A stretch of 64,000 bases of DNA from Corynebacterium sp. MSK041 (lineage in GTDB: Bacteria > Actinomycetota > Actinomycetes > Mycobacteriales > Mycobacteriaceae), in contig NZ_JASPJK010000007.1 in NCBI RefSeq assembly GCF_030232265.1, forward strand, positions 54,925-118,924, in the 5' to 3' direction. Made by a program: the position numbers and the translations under genes. The notes under the pieces are model-generated. The model saw only the letters and a list, made by a program, of their open reading frames with translations, was not told the origin of the DNA and ran no database searches. Shown in pieces: positions 38,369 through 47,490 of this stretch. Within the stretch, counting starts at the first letter, position 1, and each line of letters opens with the position of its first letter.

Positions 38369-40321
38369 TTACTTACCCAGGAGTTTCTGCACCAACGCGA
38401 TCACGCCCGCGATGCAAGCGGTAATGCCGCTGAGGAGGAAGGCCCAGACTAATAGGTCTGTGGCGAAGGACGTGGCATCGGTGTCAACCGTTGCAATCAG
38501 GAGAATGGCCAACACGAAGGACGCCACGAAGACGATCGCCGACCACTTGAACACCGTGGGTGCGCGCTTCTTTGGCTGAGGCGCAGGGGCAGCCGTGTGC
38601 TTCACCATGTCCCCGCCATACACCCCCGCTGCAAACGGGTCATAGGGCGAACTCCATGCCTCTTGTAGCAATTCTTCGGGTGTTGGATCAGGCGTCGCTG
38701 GCTCCGGCTCAACCACTTGTGGCGCGGGTTCTTCTACAAGGGGCGCCGCAATGGGAGCTGCGACGGGTGTTTCTGGCACACCATCGATGGCTAGGCCCAC
38801 CGCCAGTTCCACCAGCTTGAGTCGGCGCTTCTCACCCACACCGGGAAGGTCGAGCAAATCGTCCGCACTGGCGCTGAGCATCTCGTCGTGGTGCAAACTC
38901 CACACGGCCAAGTACCGGTCAATGCCAGCGCCAGTAGCCTCAGGGGCGTGGTGGGGGCGCAAGTCTTCGGAGAGTTCATGCAGCGGCCGCTCCGGGTAGG
39001 AGGAGACCCATGCGGCAGCCACCGCCGCGCTGTCAGAACCACCACGTAGTTGTTCCGCGGTCAGCCAGGGGAAGAGCGCCAGGACTGCGTGGTCAATGTC
39101 TTCGGCCCGGCCTACGTCGATAAGCTCAGGCGCCTGAGGGTTGGAGGCTTCCAGCGCACTGAGCAGCTGGGCGAATGCCGTCTCCCCGATGATGGGCACG
39201 CCCTTCTCGCGCGCCAACTGCGCTTTGCCGCTCATGGTGTCCGGGTTCGCGGCAACAAGGACTGCGCAGGTGCGCTTCACGCCCCCAACATCGAGGCCGG
39301 CAGCCGTCGCGCGCTGGGTCCAGACTTCGCGGGGGAGATCAAGGGTGCCGGTGAAGGCCACACGGTCGCCGGGGCAAAGAGTGAAGCTGGCCTGCACGTT
39401 ACCCGTGAGTGGGTGTTCCATCAGGGACGCTGTGATTGCGGGGTCCACCCCTAACGCACCAGTGATGGCCAGCAATGTTGCGCGCTCACTATCCGTGATC
39501 ACCCCGTCGGCCCAGGCCTCAACGACAAGCTGGCGAATGAATTCCTCATTGATCGCCTCCACATCGTCTGGTCCCAGACCCGACTGGACTGCCACCTGCT
39601 CTAGCTTCAGGATTTCACTGCGGGAAACCTCATGATCAATGAGCACGCGAGTCAGTTCCTCACGGTACGCAGCCTCGTTCTTATGCCCGCTCGCTGGAAG
39701 TGCCTGCGACAGTTTCTGCACCCACGCGCCTGCGTGAGAGGTGCCGCCACGGGGTAGCAGGTTCAGTGGGGAGGTGGGTGGTGTGGTGCACATAGCCCTA
39801 GAAAAGCCACCGATTGGTGCCGCATTGTGTGTGACGAAATGGGCGAAGAGCTCGGCTGTTGCCTGGGCATCGCCCAAAGCAGAGTGAGGGAAATCATTGT
39901 GGATCCCGGTGAGGGCCAGCGCCTCAGCCAGCTTTTTCACCCCCAAGTAGTGGGAGGCCAAATCCATCGTGTCAATCCACCGAGCCGGCAGATGGACATA
40001 CACTCCTGCACGCTCAAAAGAATGCTCCAGGAAGCGCCGCTCAAAAGGCGCATTGTGCGCAACAAGCACGCGCCCATTCAGCACGCCGCCAAGGTGCGAC
40101 GCCACATCATCAAAGGTAGGAGCATTAACGACGTCCGTTGCCGTGATCTTATGAATCTCCGAATTCGAAATATCCCGGAGCGGTTGGATGAGTGTTTCCC
40201 ACGTGCCTTGAACCCCAAGATGGGAGTCCAGCAGCACCACTCCAATTTCAATGATCCGGTCATGGTTGGAAAACCCCGTGGTCTCCAAATCCACTACGGC
40301 GTATCCCGACTGATAATTCAT
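38369..40321 (-). CDS. DnaQ-type exonuclease with BRCT and C-terminal membrane helices
   Basis: The 650-residue protein begins with an intact DEDDh 3'-5' exonuclease domain: VVDLETTGF, HNAPFERRFL and HSALGDAQAT (residues about 8-165). A TerB-like acidic helical segment follows (VEAWADGVITDSERATLL), then a BRCT domain around residues 315-390 (DRVAFTGTLD, CAVLVAANPD) and a helix-hairpin-helix (LPGVGEKRRLKLVEL). A Pro-rich linker leads to two membrane helices at the end (SAIVFVASFVLAILLIA and LLVWAFLLSGITACIAGVIAL). The membrane tail makes a replicative proofreading role unlikely and suggests membrane-tethered DNA processing. Confidence 0.85.
   Translation of the reverse strand: MNYQSGYAVVDLETTGFSNHDRIIEIGVVLLDSHLGVQGTWETLIQPLRDISNSEIHKITATDVVNAPTFDDVASHLGGVLNGRVLVAHNAPFERRFLEHSFERAGVYVHLPARWIDTMDLASHYLGVKKLAEALALTGIHNDFPHSALGDAQATAELFAHFVTHNAAPIGGFSRAMCTTPPTSPLNLLPRGGTSHAGAWVQKLSQALPASGHKNEAAYREELTRVLIDHEVSRSEILKLEQVAVQSGLGPDDVEAINEEFIRQLVVEAWADGVITDSERATLLAITGALGVDPAITASLMEHPLTGNVQASFTLCPGDRVAFTGTLDLPREVWTQRATAAGLDVGGVKRTCAVLVAANPDTMSGKAQLAREKGVPIIGETAFAQLLSALEASNPQAPELIDVGRAEDIDHAVLALFPWLTAEQLRGGSDSAAVAAAWVSSYPERPLHELSEDLRPHHAPEATGAGIDRYLAVWSLHHDEMLSASADDLLDLPGVGEKRRLKLVELAVGLAIDGVPETPVAAPIAAPLVEEPAPQVVEPEPATPDPTPEELLQEAWSSPYDPFAAGVYGGDMVKHTAAPAPQPKKRAPTVFKWSAIVFVASFVLAILLIATVDTDATSFATDLLVWAFLLSGITACIAGVIALVQKLLGK
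39115..39125 (+). repeat. Iterated 11-mer copy in the exonuclease gene
   Basis: Antisense to the gene, just beyond the BRCT region; the coding strand reads Leu-Ile-Asp. Confidence 0.8.
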
Positions 40322-40454
40322 ATGAGCCCATCCTCAGGCCGATCCTTGTTCTTACAAGTTTCAAGGTATCCGAGGGGAGCGACACTTCATGCGAGCAATG
40401 GGATCAGTCGTTCGATTGGGATGCGGTGTGGAAGACCCCGGTAGTGTGGTGGCC

Positions 40455-40607
40455 ATGAAGAAATGGGAATACGTCACCGTGCCACTGTTGTCTCACGCCA
40501 CCAAGCAGATCTTGGATACGTGGGGTGAAGAAGGTTGGGAGCTTGTCACCGTGACTCCTGGCCCGAACCCGGAAAACATGGTTGCTTACATGAAGCGGGA
40601 GCTCTAG
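40455..40607 (+). CDS. DUF4177 small protein
   Basis: This 50-residue protein (KKWEYVTVPLLSHATKQIL, then GWELVTVTPGP) fits DUF4177, a family of tiny soluble proteins of unknown role. The ATG at 40455 follows GTGGTGG. Only 3 bases separate it from the RidA-family gene, so the two are cotranscribed. Confidence 0.85.
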   Translation: MKKWEYVTVPLLSHATKQILDTWGEEGWELVTVTPGPNPENMVAYMKREL

Positions 40608-40610
40608 ACC

Positions 40611-41066
40611 ATGGGAGCGCTTGAGCGTATTGAGGAATTGGGTCTGAGCCTTCCCGCTGTTGCCGCACCAGTTGCGGCCTATGTGCCCGCCGCAAAAGTA
40701 GGCAACCAGGTGTGGACATCCGGCCAGCTGCCTTTCGTAGACGGCGCTTTGCCAGCCACCGGCAAGGTTGGTGCGGAGGTATCCGAGGAAGAGGCTTATG
40801 GCTTTGCACGCACCGCAGTGTTGAACGCGCTGGCAGCTGTTCATGCTGAGGTTGGCCTGGATCAAGTCGTGCGCGTGCTCAAGGTTGTGGGCTACGTGGC
40901 ATCCGCCCCTGACTTCTATGGGCAGCCAGCCGTGGTCAACGGTGCTTCCGAGTTGATTGGGGAAATCTTCGGTGAAAGCGGCGCGCATGTCCGTTCCGCC
41001 GTGGGTGTTGCAGTGCTTCCTTTGAACGCTCCGGTTGAGGTTGAGCTGGTTGTTGAGGTGCGCTAG
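40611..41066 (+). CDS. RidA (YjgF/YER057c) family protein
   Basis: The 151-residue protein has the RidA fold markers VWTSGQLPFVDG and RVLKVVGYVASAPDFYGQPAVVNGAS. The classical Arg of the deaminase site in the C-terminal NAPVEVELVVEV region is not obvious, so it may belong to a RidA subgroup without enamine deaminase activity. Confidence 0.88.
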   Translation: MGALERIEELGLSLPAVAAPVAAYVPAAKVGNQVWTSGQLPFVDGALPATGKVGAEVSEEEAYGFARTAVLNALAAVHAEVGLDQVVRVLKVVGYVASAPDFYGQPAVVNGASELIGEIFGESGAHVRSAVGVAVLPLNAPVEVELVVEVR

Positions 41067-41113
41067 GCGCAGCTCTTCGCCGATTCTGCTAGTGAAGCGG
41101 TAGGGTGGACTGC

Positions 41114-41935
41114 ATGAAGCATCCTGCTTATAGCCAGCTGCGCCCAGTGACTCCCTCCGCTGGTGTGGTCTTGGCACCGAACCCCAGCTATGCCGCGTTG
41201 GAGGGTACTAATACATGGGTGATCCGCGACCCGGAGGATGAATTCTCCATCGTGATCGATCCAGGCCCGGAAGATGAAGGACACCTCAATGTCGTGCAGG
41301 CGAAGGCCGACAAGGTTGCGCTCATCCTTCTGACTCACCGCCACCATGACCATGCGGACGGTGCTTCTCGCTTCCGTCAGCTCACCGGTGCACCAGTGCG
41401 TGCTTTTGATGAGCAGTACTGCTCCGACGGTGAAGAGCCTTTGGAAGACGGCGAGATCATCAAGGTTGACGGCGTCACCCCGCAGATCAAGGTGGTGCAC
41501 ACCCCAGGTCACACGGCCGACTGCGTGTGTTTCTACATCTACTCCGGTGATCCGAACAGCCCAGATTCAGTGCTCGAAGGCATTGTCACCGGTGACACGA
41601 TCGCTGGCCGTCACACCACCATGATCTCGGAGACGGACGGTGACCTGGGTGATTACCTCGAGTCCCTGTCCCGGCTTGAGGAAGATGGTGCGGGTATCCC
41701 ACTGCTGCCGGGCCATGGTCCGGATGGGGAAAACCTGGCCGAGTTTGCCCGCAAGTACATTGACCGTCGCGAGTACCGCCTCGATCAGATCCGCAAGGTC
41801 CGCGAAGAGAAGGGCAATGACCTGTCCATCACCGAATTGGTAGATGAGATGTACGACGACGTGGATCCGGTTCTCCGCGGTGCTGCTGAGCAGTCCACCC
41901 GCGTGGCTCTGCGTTACCTCGACGGTAAGAAGTAA
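41114..41935 (+). CDS. Metallo-beta-lactamase-fold hydrolase
   Basis: The 273-residue protein carries the metal-binding motif THRHHDHADG, a second His in HTPGHTADC, Asp in VTGDTIAG and His in LPGHGPDG. It is like LACTB2/YcbL-type hydrolases. A C-terminal helical domain follows (REYRLDQIRKVREEKG). The ATG at 41114 after TAGGGTGGA is preferred over the in-frame GTG at 41105. Substrate is unknown. Confidence 0.92.
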   Translation: MKHPAYSQLRPVTPSAGVVLAPNPSYAALEGTNTWVIRDPEDEFSIVIDPGPEDEGHLNVVQAKADKVALILLTHRHHDHADGASRFRQLTGAPVRAFDEQYCSDGEEPLEDGEIIKVDGVTPQIKVVHTPGHTADCVCFYIYSGDPNSPDSVLEGIVTGDTIAGRHTTMISETDGDLGDYLESLSRLEEDGAGIPLLPGHGPDGENLAEFARKYIDRREYRLDQIRKVREEKGNDLSITELVDEMYDDVDPVLRGAAEQSTRVALRYLDGKK

Positions 41936-41965
41936 GCCTCACCCCTCCCTCCGTCTGAATACGAA

Positions 41966-42022
41966 ACTACAGTCGCCCGCTGCCCCTGACCTTGGGGTTT
42001 GTTGGGCGGCTGTAGTGTTTTC
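41966..42022. terminator. Terminator between the MBL-fold gene and glxR
   Basis: ACTACAG.CGCCC pairs with GGGCG.CTGTAGT around a loop that contains its own CCCC...GGGG stem, followed by GTTTTCC on the plus strand. The genes converge here. Confidence 0.7.
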
Positions 42023-42036
42023 CGGAGTTGGTTGTG

Positions 42037-42720
42037 TTAGCGTGCGCGACGCGCGAGGTGCTCCGTGTCCACGATGACCACGGACTTGCCCTCGAGGCGG
42101 ATCCAGGCGCGCTGGGCGAAAGTGGCTAGGGCCTTGTTCACGGTTTCGCGGGAGGCGCCAACGAGCTGTGCGATCTCTTCCTGTGTCAGGTCGTGGTTGA
42201 CGCGCAGCGCGCCACCTTCTTGGACGCCGAATCGGTTGGCCAGCTGAAGCAGGGTCTTGGCCACGCGGCCAGGAACGTCCGTGAAGATGAGGTCTGCCAG
42301 CGATGCATTGGTGCGGCGCAGACGACGGGCAAGTACGCGGAGGAGCTGCTGGGAGATCTCCGGGTGGTCGGCGATCCACTGCTTGAGCATCTCCGAGTCC
42401 ATGGTGGCGGTGGTTACCTCGGTCACGCACACGGCGGAGGAGGTGCGTGGGCCTGGGTCGAAGATGGACAGCTCGCCGAACATGTCGGAAGGGCCCATGA
42501 CGGACAGGAGGTTTTCGCGACCATCAGGTGCGTGACGGGCAAGCTTCACTTTGCCGTCAACGATGATGTACAGGGTGTTTCCGGGTTCACCTTCATCGAA
42601 GATGGTGGTACCGCGGGGGAATGTTTCCGTTTGCATGTCGCTGATGAGGTTGACTACCGCATCAGGGTCGACGCCCTGGAAAATTCCGGCGCGTGCCAGT
42701 GTGTCCTGTACGCTTTCCAT
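42037..42720 (-). CDS. glxR: cAMP-dependent global regulator GlxR
   Basis: The 227-residue Crp/Fnr-family protein is nearly identical to C. glutamicum GlxR in recalled sequence. The cyclic-nucleotide pocket contains [16 protein letters not shown], with the Arg and Ser contacting cAMP. The helix-turn-helix is [24 protein letters not shown]. GlxR controls carbon metabolism, respiration and many other genes. The start at 42720 gives the known length. A GlxR-like site lies upstream. The adenylate cyclase that makes its ligand is encoded at 60899-62431. Confidence 0.97.
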   Translation of the reverse strand: MESVQDTLARAGIFQGVDPDAVVNLISDMQTETFPRGTTIFDEGEPGNTLYIIVDGKVKLARHAPDGRENLLSVMGPSDMFGELSIFDPGPRTSSAVCVTEVTTATMDSEMLKQWIADHPEISQQLLRVLARRLRRTNASLADLIFTDVPGRVAKTLLQLANRFGVQEGGALRVNHDLTQEEIAQLVGASRETVNKALATFAQRAWIRLEGKSVVIVDTEHLARRAR

Positions 42721-42777
42721 CGCTTCTCCTTCTTGGTCGCGTTGGCACTGGGGGATAAATGAGCGACTCCAGAGCGC

Positions 42778-42793
42778 TGTGGAGTTGGTCACC
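42778..42793. promoter_or_regulatory. GlxR-like site upstream of glxR
   Basis: TGTGGAGTTGGTCACC agrees with 9 of 12 fixed positions of TGTGANNTANNTCACA and is 58-73 bases before the glxR start, compatible with autoregulation. A second half-site (TGTGA, complement at about 42816) lies further upstream. Confidence 0.4.
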
Positions 42794-42938
42794 CATGACC
42801 TAGTTCGCGCCCTAAGTCACAATGGTCCCTAGATTAGCACGTCTGGATCTTTTGATACGTGCTTTTGCGAGAGTTCCTAGGGCTTTCCCAAAAAAGTTTT
42901 CATGCGAAAAGTAGCTACAGATTGAGGTAGCTCGGCCT

Positions 42939-43049
42939 TTAGTCGTGGGGGTTCACCACTGCGGATTCCAGCCGTTCCATCGCCACGATGAAAAGTGCGA
43001 GGAACAGCGGCGCGAAGAGGGCCGCAAGAAAAGTAACCATGTTGACCAT
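42939..43049 (-). CDS. Small membrane protein
   Basis: A 36-residue frame (M-V-N-M-V, then [20 protein letters not shown]) consists of one hydrophobic helix and a short polar tail. AGGA lies about 10 bases before its ATG. It is transcribed away from nth and toward glxR, and its start region abuts the nth promoter. Such tiny helices are plausible real proteins in corynebacteria, but there is no further evidence. Confidence 0.45.
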   Translation of the reverse strand: MVNMVTFLAALFAPLFLALFIVAMERLESAVVNPHD

Positions 43050-43103
43050 CATAAGGCGCTGTCCTACTTCGGTGACTCCGGGCCACCGTGACGTCCTCAC
43101 AGC

Positions 43104-43109
43104 TATAGT
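43104..43109 (+). promoter_or_regulatory. Candidate -10 box (TATAGT) of leaderless nth transcript
   Basis: TATAGT ends 7 bases before the nth ATG, and no Shine-Dalgarno sequence precedes it. Confidence 0.5.
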
Positions 43110-43116
43110 TAACGGC

Positions 43117-43929
43117 ATGTCTGACGCCGTTTCGCCATCCCCGCACTTTGCGCGCCGGACCCGCCGCCCGGGCACGCATCCAGCAGCGAAGGGGAAAGAA
43201 ACGGAATTGGGGCGTACCCGCCGTGGCCGGCGCATCAACCGGATGTTGGCGCAGGTCTACCCCGATGCGCATGCTGAGTTGGATTTCACTAACCTCCTCG
43301 AACTGCTCGTAGCCACGGTGTTGAGTGCCCAAACGACGGACGTGCGCGTCAACCAAGTCACCCCTGAACTCTTCCGGCGTTATCCCACAGCGGAGGCCTA
43401 TGCCGCTGCGAATGTGGATGAGATCGGAGAGATTATCCGCCCCGTGGGTTTCTACCGGGCAAAGGCGGGGCATTTGAAGGGGTTGGGTGAAATGCTCGTC
43501 GATAAGCATGGCGGCGAGGTCCCCGAATCCCTCGATGACCTTGTGAAACTTCCTGGGGTTGGGCGAAAAACTGCGCATGTCGTGCGCGGTAATGCTTTTG
43601 ATCACCCTGGGTTGACCGTGGATACGCACTTTCAGCGGCTCGTGCACCGTCTGGCGTTGACGGAGGAAAAAGACCCGGTGGCGATTGAGCATGCGATCGG
43701 CGCGATCATTGAGAAAAGTGAGTGGACGATGTTCTCGCACCGCATCATTTTTCATGGTCGTCGCGTGTGCCATGCGCGCAAACCAGCGTGCGGGGCGTGC
43801 CCGATCGCGTATGAGTGCCCGAGTTTCGGCGCCGGCCCGATCGAGTGGGATGAGGCCGCAGCATTGGTCACGGGCCCTGAGCGAGAGCACATTCTTGACT
43901 TGGCATCCGGCGAAGGGGAAGAGCGATGA
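43117..43929 (+). CDS. nth: Endonuclease III
   Basis: The 270-residue DNA glycosylase/AP lyase removes oxidised pyrimidines. The helix-hairpin-helix [15 protein letters not shown] contains the catalytic Lys and is followed by [12 protein letters not shown] with the catalytic Asp. The C-terminal CX6CX2CX5C motif ([17 protein letters not shown]) binds 4Fe-4S. The start at 43117 (M-S-D-A-V) is supported by the -10 box. Its stop overlaps the thioredoxin-like gene as ATGA. Confidence 0.95.
   Translation: MSDAVSPSPHFARRTRRPGTHPAAKGKETELGRTRRGRRINRMLAQVYPDAHAELDFTNLLELLVATVLSAQTTDVRVNQVTPELFRRYPTAEAYAAANVDEIGEIIRPVGFYRAKAGHLKGLGEMLVDKHGGEVPESLDDLVKLPGVGRKTAHVVRGNAFDHPGLTVDTHFQRLVHRLALTEEKDPVAIEHAIGAIIEKSEWTMFSHRIIFHGRRVCHARKPACGACPIAYECPSFGAGPIEWDEAAALVTGPEREHILDLASGEGEER
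43497..43507 (+). repeat. Iterated 11-mer copy in nth
   Basis: Here the word itself is in the coding strand: GTC GAT AAG, Val-Asp-Lys. Confidence 0.8.
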
Positions 43930-44531
43930 ACCGTAACTTCCTGCTCGGCGTGGGCGCCATCGTGCTCACCACAGTGCTTGTGATCATTGGGACGATGAAG
44001 CTTTTCGACGTCGCCCCGGGGCCAGACGCCACCCCCGAACCCACGGTGTCCACGGCAGCGTCGCAGGAAGCGACGCCGGAGCAAGCGGACAACGTTGCCC
44101 CCGGCTCCCGCCCGGATTGCCCGGTGCGCGCGATTGGCGGGGTGGAACTGCCGTGTCTCGGCGGCAATGAGGCGCAGGAATCTGCACCGGGCTCGAATGA
44201 TGTGACGGTGGTGTCCCTGTGGGCGTGGTGGTGTGCGCCGTGCCGGGAGGAGTTGCCGTTGTTGGAGGAGTACGCGGCGGCGCACCCGGAGTTATCCGTC
44301 GTGGGTGTGCATGCGGACCAGAAGGCTGCAGCTGGTGTGGCGCTGCTGGATGAGCTCGGTGTGGATCTGCCGTCCTACCAGGACAGTACTGGCGCGTTTG
44401 CAGCGGCGCAGAACCTGCCACAGGTTGTACCAATTCTCATGGTGTTCCGCGGTGAGCAGCGCATTGGCATGTTTTCTAAACCTTTCACCAGTGTTGAGGA
44501 AATCGCGGCTGCTGTTGAGGAGGTGTTGTGA
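43926..44531 (+). CDS. TlpA/ResA-like membrane-anchored thioredoxin
   Basis: The 201-residue protein has an N-terminal signal anchor ([21 protein letters not shown]), a disordered linker and a thioredoxin fold with active site WCAPC. It lacks the usual cis-Pro dipeptide order but has QVVPILMVF, which fits the cis-proline loop. Two further Cys (RPDCPVRA and ELPCLGG) lie before the fold. Redox control of secreted proteins or cytochrome c maturation is the family role. It is coupled with nth and the NUDIX gene. Confidence 0.9.
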   Translation: MNRNFLLGVGAIVLTTVLVIIGTMKLFDVAPGPDATPEPTVSTAASQEATPEQADNVAPGSRPDCPVRAIGGVELPCLGGNEAQESAPGSNDVTVVSLWAWWCAPCREELPLLEEYAAAHPELSVVGVHADQKAAAGVALLDELGVDLPSYQDSTGAFAAAQNLPQVVPILMVFRGEQRIGMFSKPFTSVEEIAAAVEEVL

Positions 44532-45244
44532 TGGGAGTTCAGTTGAACCCTGACCATTCGCCACAGTGGTTGCGCGGTCTCACGGACGTGCTGGGTCAAC
44601 CAGGAAGCGCGAGGTTGGTGCACAAAATGCAAGGCCACATGCGCTTTGCATCCCGCAAACCTAAACATGCGGCGGTGCTCATGTGTTTCACCGGTAGCGC
44701 GGATGCCCTCACCTTGCCTGAGGACGCCGAGATTCTCATCACGCACCGCACCCCGACGTTGCGGAACCACTCCGGCCAGATGGCGTTTCCTGGTGGACGG
44801 GTTGATCCGGGAGACACCGGCCCCGTTGGTGCAGCGTTGCGGGAGGCCAGAGAGGAAACTGGGCTGGATCCAGCGAGGGTCACGCCCCTGGCTGTGTTGG
44901 AGTCCATCGCGGTGGGGCCCTCCGGTAACCCGGTGAACCCAGTGTTGGCGTATGCGCAGGAGCCTGGCCCGGTGTGGGCGGCGAGCCCGGCAGAAAACGA
45001 TGATGTTTTCTTTGCACCCCTGTCCCACTTCATCAACCCGGACAACCGCTTTCGTGTGTCACGTTTGGGGTGGTCAGGGCCCGCTTTTGAGTTGGATGGT
45101 TATGTGGTGTGGGGGTTTACAGCCTCATTGATTTCAGTGATGATCCGTGAAGCTGGATGGGAGGAGCCGTGGGAACACAAGGATGCGGTGGACCTGCGTC
45201 AAGCGCTCGGCGGATCCCGTAACGGGGAGGGGTACGGCTTCTAG
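44531..45244 (+). CDS. NUDIX hydrolase, CoA pyrophosphatase-like
   Basis: The 237-residue protein has the NUDIX box GGRVDPGDTGPVGAALREAREETGLDPARV, preceded by LRNHSGQMAFPGG. The latter is the UPF0035 signature of CoA diphosphatases (NudL/YeaB type). The ATG overlaps the preceding stop as TGATG. Confidence 0.9.
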   Translation: MGVQLNPDHSPQWLRGLTDVLGQPGSARLVHKMQGHMRFASRKPKHAAVLMCFTGSADALTLPEDAEILITHRTPTLRNHSGQMAFPGGRVDPGDTGPVGAALREAREETGLDPARVTPLAVLESIAVGPSGNPVNPVLAYAQEPGPVWAASPAENDDVFFAPLSHFINPDNRFRVSRLGWSGPAFELDGYVVWGFTASLISVMIREAGWEEPWEHKDAVDLRQALGGSRNGEGYGF

Positions 45245-46435
45245 ATGGTTTCTGGGTTTCTCATCGTGGACATCTTTGTTGTGGTCCTATTGCTTGCCGC
45301 GCTGATCAGCGGTTGGCGCAGTGGCGCGCTATCAGCCGGGTTGGGTGCGCTCGGTATCGTTGCGGGGCTTGTTGTGGGACTTGGTGTCGCATCGGCTCTG
45401 GTTGGATTGTCAGAAGTGCCTGGTATGCGCGTTTTGCTTGTGCTGGCTACGGTCGTGCTGTTCGTCGGTGTGGGCAACATCGTGGGCGCCACAGTGGGTG
45501 CCACCTTGCGTGATCGCATGCGCACCAAGTCGTCCCAGCGGTGGGATTCAGGGTTCGGCGCGGCCTTCCAAACCATCGTTGCCGCGATGGTGATTTGGCT
45601 CGTGTCGCTGCCTGTCGCCGCAAATGTTGGAGGACCCGTGGGCGCCGCAGTGCGCGAATCGCGCATCCTCGGCGCGATGGACAGCACCGCGCCTACGTGG
45701 GGCAAGCAGGTGCCAGAGCAGATTGCAGCGCTTATCGACGTCACCGGGCTCCCACCCATGGTCTCCCCCTTCGAAACCAAGGGGGTAGAAGTCGCGGACC
45801 CTGATCCCGCGGATGTTGATCCGGCTGTGATTGAGGCTCTGCGCCCCAGCGTGGTGCACGTACTAGGGGATGCAGAGACCTGTCGCCGTCGCTTGTCTGG
45901 CTCTGGTTATGTTGCGGCCCAGGATTATGTGATTACGAACGCGCACGTGGTGGCCGGCACCAACGCCGTTGAGGTGGATACCGTGCTCGGAGTGAAGGAT
46001 GCAGACGTTGTTCTGTATAACCCCGAGGTGGACCTCGCAGTGTTGCATGTTCCTTCACTCGGTATCGAACCTTTGACTCCAGCGAAGCACCCAGCACGCA
46101 GCGGTGATGGTGCTGTTGTGTTGGGTTTCCCAGCCTCGGGGCCGTTTACGGCCACACCGGCGCGGGTGCGCGACAGGGTGACCATCTCTGGGCCAAATAT
46201 CTACGCCAACGGCCGCGCCGAAAGGGAGGCCTACACGTTGCGCGGACAGGTGCGTCAGGGCAATTCCGGTGGGCCGATGGTCACGCCAGACGGCAACGTT
46301 GTTGGCGTGATTTTTGGTACCGCTGTGGATGGCAGCAACACCGGCTATGCGCTCACGCTTGAGCAGGTCAATGCGGTGGTGGGGGAGATTGGAAGGCTGA
46401 CGGAGAGCGTCGATACGCAAAACTGCATGGGCTAA
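45245..46435 (+). CDS. MarP-like membrane serine protease
   Basis: The 396-residue protein begins with a CvpA-like domain of four membrane helices (residues 1-140) and continues with a periplasmic trypsin-like domain. The His is in VITNAHVVAGT, Asp in NPEVDLAVLHV and Ser in RQGNSGGPMV. Two Cys (AETCRRR and QNCMG) could form the disulfide known in M. tuberculosis MarP, which protects against acid stress. It begins directly after the NUDIX stop and its own stop overlaps the convergent hydrolase gene. Confidence 0.93.
   Translation: MVSGFLIVDIFVVVLLLAALISGWRSGALSAGLGALGIVAGLVVGLGVASALVGLSEVPGMRVLLVLATVVLFVGVGNIVGATVGATLRDRMRTKSSQRWDSGFGAAFQTIVAAMVIWLVSLPVAANVGGPVGAAVRESRILGAMDSTAPTWGKQVPEQIAALIDVTGLPPMVSPFETKGVEVADPDPADVDPAVIEALRPSVVHVLGDAETCRRRLSGSGYVAAQDYVITNAHVVAGTNAVEVDTVLGVKDADVVLYNPEVDLAVLHVPSLGIEPLTPAKHPARSGDGAVVLGFPASGPFTATPARVRDRVTISGPNIYANGRAEREAYTLRGQVRQGNSGGPMVTPDGNVVGVIFGTAVDGSNTGYALTLEQVNAVVGEIGRLTESVDTQNCMG
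45730..45740 (-). repeat. Iterated 11-mer copy in the marP-like gene
   Basis: The coding strand carries GCTTATCGACG, read Leu-Ile-Asp, in the linker between the membrane and protease domains. Confidence 0.8.
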
Positions 46436-47403
46436 AGGCGCGCGAGGAATGAATTGAGCGCTGCCACGAACGCGCCGGGCTTTTCAATGTGGGGCACATT
46501 CTTCGCCCCCTCAATGCTGTACTGCTGTGCCTGTGGCGCGCGGCGGAGTGAGTAGGCGATGATCCGGTCCCACACTTTTTGGCGCGGGTGAAGCAACAAC
46601 ACAGGAGCCTGCACCGGGCCGTCCAACGTGTACTTCGGGTGCGGGGACGGCAACTCGATGAGCTTCGGGGTGAGCAGACGTGAATTACGCACGATCCCGC
46701 GCAGCGCATTCCCAATGGTGGCGGCACGGATACGTAGCGCCAAGGCCTCCTCAAATTCAGGCGTACCAGTGAAGGATGGTGCGGTGTTAATAGTGAGTTC
46801 GTGGCGCCAGATGGTGGGCGTAAAACGCTGGCAAGCGCGAATGACACCGCGTGGCAACAACCCGACGAGCACGCGCACCATCATGTATGCGAGCTCCCAC
46901 GGCCGACGGACCATGTGTGCACGCAGATCATGCGGATGTGCGGCGGACACCGAGGTCAACGAGGCCACACGCTGTGGATAGGCGGCCGCATAGACCCACG
47001 CCATCGCCCCACCCGTGTCATGGCCAACGAGATGAGCCGTGTCATGGCCAAGCGCCGTGATCATCCCATCAATATCACCCACAGCCAACAGCACATCGCT
47101 GCCCGCTTGCCTCGGTGGCTTATCCGACATGCCATAACCACGCATATCCACCGCTGCAACATGGAATCCGGCCTCGGCCAACGGTGCAATGACATGCTGG
47201 AAATCAATCCACGCGCCGAAGGTGCCATGAATGAGCAACACCAGCGGGTCCTGGGGGTTACCCGCCACAGCAGCATGCAGGCGAATCCCGCGGGTATGCA
47301 GCATCGTATGCCCAAAAGGGCCATCCACGGCAATCGTGTTCGGCGATATCGGCTGCCGCGGCACACGCGACCTCAGCCGAGGCAGCAAACGGCTGACCTT
47401 CAT
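46432..47403 (-). CDS. Alpha/beta hydrolase, epoxide hydrolase-like
   Basis: The 323-residue protein shows the oxyanion motif LIHGTFGAW and an Asp nucleophile in VGHDTGGAMAW, as in epoxide hydrolases and haloalkane dehalogenases. DMRGYGMSD is present, and a His near the end (NVPHIEKP) is the likely catalytic base. Substrate is unknown. The ATG at 47403 is chosen over one 12 bases upstream. Confidence 0.88.
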   Translation of the reverse strand: MKVSRLLPRLRSRVPRQPISPNTIAVDGPFGHTMLHTRGIRLHAAVAGNPQDPLVLLIHGTFGAWIDFQHVIAPLAEAGFHVAAVDMRGYGMSDKPPRQAGSDVLLAVGDIDGMITALGHDTAHLVGHDTGGAMAWVYAAAYPQRVASLTSVSAAHPHDLRAHMVRRPWELAYMMVRVLVGLLPRGVIRACQRFTPTIWRHELTINTAPSFTGTPEFEEALALRIRAATIGNALRGIVRNSRLLTPKLIELPSPHPKYTLDGPVQAPVLLLHPRQKVWDRIIAYSLRRAPQAQQYSIEGAKNVPHIEKPGAFVAALNSFLARL

Positions 47404-47433
47404 ACGGCAGTGCACCCCCTTTACCTAACACAA

Positions 47434-47465
47434 ACGCGCCCGTGATTATCTCACGAGCGCGTGCG
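47434..47465 (-). terminator. Terminator of the holin-X-like gene
   Basis: On the minus strand ACGCGCTCGTGA-GATAA-TCACGGGCGCGT is followed by TTGTGTT, about 30 bases after the gene's stop. Confidence 0.7.
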
Positions 47466-47490
47466 GTGAATGCGTCTAGTTCACCGAGGA

